DNA of 64,000 nt from NCBI RefSeq assembly GCF_001625305.1, contig NW_017803865.1, forward strand, positions 443,621 to 507,620, written 5' to 3'. A program made the translations under genes and the position numbers. Within the stretch, counting starts at the first letter, position 1. Every line of letters begins with the position of its first letter. Under the pieces are notes generated by a model. That model saw nothing but the letters and a program-made list of their open reading frames with translations, searched no databases and had not been told where the DNA came from. This document shows, piece after piece, positions 60,080 through 64,000 of the stretch. The DNA comes from Branchiostoma belcheri (Eukaryota; Chordata; Leptocardii; Amphioxiformes; Branchiostomatidae).

Positions 60080-63000
60080 TCATCAGGAAAGGCTGGTAAT
60101 TCCCAGCGACCTTTTGTTGCCTCCTGCGTCCACTCTTTACTATCAAGGATGATTTGGAATTAACTTATTTAACTTCTTTAGTGAGCTCTTTGAGACCGCG
60201 GGTATATAATGTAACGAACAGTGAAGATAAAAAAATTTGACAACATAAAAAAAAAGTAGGCAGGGTATTTTCAGAGATTATGTATTGAGCACAGTTCTCC
60301 CATGGTTGCTCTGTTTTTCAGAGACCACCTGCTGTCATGATTTTAACACATGGCAGCTTGGGTTTCACAGGAGTATTAAGAAGGAACGAGTTTTGACAAG
60401 CCGTATAATCACCTTAAACTTTTCTAAAGATATTCGGATTTTCTTACATAAAATTACAGGTATTGTTCCTACTTTGCTTACCTGGTTGTGTATAAGAAAA
60501 TCCCAATATCCTATTTTCTACCAACCTGATGAAAATGTTCTTGTTTGATAATCGTTATATACGTAGATGTAAAGGTTTCTGAGAAGTCGTCGACGACAGG
60601 CCGGTAAGCCATGCATCCTTTTAGCGGATAAATCACTCTTAGGCGAGCTAAGCCCCTCGGGAGCTCCTTACTTTCCCACACAGGAACAAAGAAAAGGGAA
60701 AAAAGCTCTTTCATACTTGAATGGAACGGCAGACAGACATTCGTACTTTATGTACTTAACAGAATACAATCAATAAGTAGGTCAAATACCCCTGCACTGT
60801 TTGGGAACTTGTCTGTTCTATGAACAGATGCCATGGGACACGTGTGATACTGCTTCAGATAGTATCTTTACCACTTCAGAAAGTTTCTTAATCATGTCAA
60901 GCACTTGACGTTACATGCCAAAAATCACGACGATTAGCCTATATGTACCGTTGAGTAATCCTTAAAATCTTAATCTAACGCCCCTGCAGTTCCAGAACAA
61001 GCTGCTATGCGTGAAATCAGGTGTATTTGCTCCCGAGCAAATTTTGGCCTTTCTGGTTCGTTTTTGTATTTTTACTTATTATTTTATCACTAGGTCAACA
61101 TGGCTTATGTAGGGAAGAATGATGCTGGTACCACAACCTGGACATGATCAAGAACGGGGGCAAACTGCACAAACATGGTTGACACAAATATTTAAAGTGG
61201 TCCGTGATGTTCACTCCACACAGGTACGCATACGCACGCACCACGGTCCATCTTTGTCCACCAATTAGTTTTGCTTTCAACAATATGATCATTCCATAGG
61301 AATTTTTGAGTGACGTGACCCCAGCCATGACATTTGTAGTGTTTTTACGGACTAGACTGAAAAGGTATCAGTAAATCAACAGGCTTCCAACATGACTGGT
61401 GTTCCAGACAGATGTACCTCGTTGTACCATTGGTGTATTAGTTGTACAGTGAGTCCGCGCATTTCAGGTGGCACAAGTGACGAGATTAATGTGATATCAC
61501 ATGTTGGACCTGCTATCCGCCGACTCAAGCTAATCAGGTGCACACAGACTAGCTAGTACCTCCAGCCGAGACTTTAAAGCGGCTGGACATTAGGTCATGT
61601 TGATTTGATTATATGGATGACATCCTCTGGGAACCCCAAAACTGATGCGAGCGTGCGAATAAAAAAAAGTTGCCTTCATTACGAAATCTATGTGGTCATG
61701 AAGGTTGAACAAATGACTTAACATACAGGGTATGGTATGGTGAATAATGGACTCTTCGTTTCCATTTCTTCACACTTCTTTTTCTTTTCCTTTGGAATCG
61801 ATTTTGCATTCTACGACATTAGTATCGTTTTCACATATTATCTTTTGCAATGTACGGCATATATTTGCTCATTTTGCAGGTGCCTTTTGTGATTTACAGT
61901 ATGGTCAAAAACTTTTTGTTGGAAACAGACGAAAATTAATGCGCGGGCGGATGTCATCCATATAATTAAATCAACATGGCCTTAGCTCGTCTTTTCTTTG
62001 CACTAATAAAATCCTTTATATTTCAACACTTTATGTCTCAGACCCCATTCAAGCAACGCTGTCCTCCTACTCGACCACATGTTCCACCAACAGTAGCTAT
62101 TCTAGCACATGTATTTCCAAATGCACGCAGGCTAATGGATCAGAATCATCAGATTAGCCTACTAACCTATCAATTTGGTCATTGGCATTACATGTGCACC
62201 ACCACAACTACCAACACTGTAGTTCTGCGTCACTGGTGACCTTTGGATACATCAGGTGTGGATTGGCTTAGAGCATTAAATCAAAACTTTTCCAGGAATT
62301 GTGGATCTTAGTTTTGGGTGTCAGATTACTTTTGATACCAGGAAGAAGCTTTGAGCCCCTGCAGCAGTGAATCTTAGAAATGCAGAGCTGTTAAAAACTT
62401 TCAACGATAAAAAAATCATAGGATGCCGACAAGACTCAGACCCTACTGAGAGTGGATGCTGTGAGTGAGTACACAGTAAGTCTATACCAGTAATAGATGA
62501 CCTACAGGACAAAAAAAATACTTAACAATATTGTAGTGTCACTACGTTTCTTGTTCAGTTTTAGATGGAACAAAACCACATTGCATCTTGTATTTCTTAT
62601 TAAATTCCATGTTTTAAATACATTTTGAGTAACATTTTTAAAGCTCTCCCTACTAACCCTGACAGCCTGAGCAACTTAACATTGGTAGCCTAAATGGTAC
62701 TGCAGTGTGCTAAAGGTTAAAACTTACAGATATCTGACCCGTTTGCACCGACCTTGGAGAAGTTTACAGGAAGGAGAGATTTAACTGCTCTCCTGTTGCC
62801 TACTGCTGTCACCAAGGCAAAATGGGTGACAGAAAAGGGCAGCCGGGAAAAGGTCAAACAAGTAGGCAAACTGTTACCACTTGCAACAGAATCCTATCAT
62901 ACATCAACACTTTTAATAGCACCAATACCATTCAGTATGATTTCACTAAGTGCAGTGGTATCTTTAACATGCTTGAGGTAGACATACCAATACAAGGTTA

Positions 63001-63350
63001 CGTTTCAAATACCAACTTAGGTGAAACAGCACAGCAGCATCACACTTATTAACATTGTGTAGGTCAGTGTAACCTTTTAGTTTCTAGCAGACCTACAAAG
63101 AGACTAAATCACAGTGATCCTACAGACTTCACCCATCAAAGGACTGGTAAGTAAGCTTCAAATAGCTACTTGTTATTGTCAGGACAGGACAGGACAGAAC
63201 AGATTAACTTAGATTGTATTCTAATTCCTGACATTTCATCAAATGCACGTCACTTTAGAGCCTCTAAACCTGGATATCCTGCAGGGCATTTACCAGCAGT
63301 AGACAAGGAACCTCCCACAAAGCACTGATACTAAACATGGTGCTTGATGT
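60080..63350. other. Intergenic stretch with transposon fragment
   Basis: No supported gene. A segment near 60860-61050 (with GCAGTTCCAGAACAAGCTGC) is related to the interior of the 51.8-kb transposon. The last part is the likely 3' UTR of the TLC-domain gene. Confidence 0.35.
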
Positions 63351-64000
63351 TTAGATGTTTTTCTGTCCACTCTTCAGAACTTTTATTGTCCCCTGCCATA
63401 TTTTGATAAACCAGTAGACACTGAGGATGTTGAAGAATGGACCACCGGTGAAGATAGCGACCAGGGTAATGACTTCAACCTGCTCATATAGTTCACTTGT
63501 CAGCATCAAGGGAGCAAACTTGTACCTGAAATTGAGAAAAGACATAGTGTTGGAACTTTAAAAAATTTAATGAACCCCAATTCTAACTTCAAAATCTTTT
63601 TGAAAAGTACAACAAAATCTTTTTGATGTGCTTTTTAACTGTTAAAACCATGAACCTAAAAAGCAACAAAAACCTCCTTCCCCTCCAACAGCAAAATCAA
63701 ATCCCTGCAAACATAAAGTGGACTAGTTACAGCAACATGCAGTCTAGTGTTTAGCAACACAGGTTCTGCATCTCAAGTTCTGAACCCTGTCTAAAGGATA
63801 CTGCAAGCTTTATTTTCACATTGTTGCAACATTCAAGTGCTGCAAAGTTAAACTAAATTTACATTATGTAATTCAACATACCAAGCCACAAACAGTGTTA
63901 TGACTATTCGCACGAAGAAGAAGGACAATAGCCAGAGGATGCCGTTGATCTTGTATGGCGTTGACAGTGCTGGAAATCCCAACTCCTTAGGATTGTCCTT
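63351..64000 (-). CDS. TLC-domain membrane protein, TLCD4-like (last two exons)
   Basis: Exons 63882-64000 (running off the right edge) and 63351-63525 join in phase and end at TAA (63351-63353). The ~97 visible residues include PYKINGILWLLSFFFVRI, a transmembrane segment, then a second one (VEVITLVAIFTGGPFFNILSVYWF) and a cytosolic tail (KIWQGTIKVLKSGQKNI). The pattern ING-IL-FF-VRI and W-IKI-G-IKVL matches the C-terminus of TLCD4/TMEM56. TLC proteins are ER/plasma-membrane lipid-related multipass proteins. Only the C-terminus is visible, so a sister TLCD is possible. Confidence 0.75.

Overview
The window looks like a draft assembly of a cephalochordate (amphioxus, Branchiostoma-like) genome. 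This is inferred: the host proteins align from memory at chordate-level similarity, genes are intron-rich with short exons, tRNA-derived SINEs and MITEs crowd the introns, and two 20-N contig joins (17510-17529 and 44744-44763) are each flanked by near-identical sequence on both sides, as in highly heterozygous assemblies where two haplotypes are placed in tandem. No database search was run. Gene calls rest on exon-by-exon translation with splice sites and phases that close exactly.

Layout. (1) 1-18.6 kb, minus strand: VPS33B, 19 coding exons, with the last ~90 residues off the left edge. Exons 2 and 3 are duplicated around the first gap. (2) 20.3-21.9 kb, minus: complete CCDC124. (3) 22.68-23.04 kb, plus: a small acidic protein of unknown family. 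(4) 24.16-26.69 kb, plus: nicotinamide riboside kinase with two alternative P-loop exons that look mutually exclusive. (5) 27.19-28.47 kb, minus: PGAP4/TMEM246-like Golgi GalNAc-transferase, intronless CDS. (6) 31.97-36.16 kb, minus: mRNA decapping enzyme DCP2, including a U12-type AT-AC intron. It is head-to-head with (7) 36.62-37.88 kb, plus: neugrin (NGRN). (8) 38.77-42.04 kb, minus: a leucine-rich-repeat plus death-domain protein.

42.7-57 kb is gene-poor and repeat-rich. It holds two haplotype copies of one ~2 kb segment. One copy has a perfect 48-bp-arm palindrome and the other an extra 859-bp insertion. Then follow a 21-bp minisatellite, three 0.73-0.81 kb tandem units, a GC-rich repeat block, a TA-flanked terminal-inverted-repeat transposon and a TATA-driven gene for a Pro/Ala-rich basic protein (52.8-54.5 kb, minus). 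At 58.70-59.97 kb (minus) is a secreted prokineticin-like peptide gene with its own TATA box. At 63.35-64 kb (minus) are the last two exons of a TLC-domain protein (TLCD4-like).

Most of the left two thirds is housekeeping: vesicle tethering, translation, NAD salvage, GPI-anchor maturation, mRNA decay and mitochondrial ribosome assembly. Many of these promoters share a YY1-like AAGATGGCGG element, in two cases containing the start codon. The genes do not form one pathway. From memory, the human orthologues lie on 15q26, 19p13, 9q, 5q22 and 1p21, which would fit one pre-duplication chordate linkage group.
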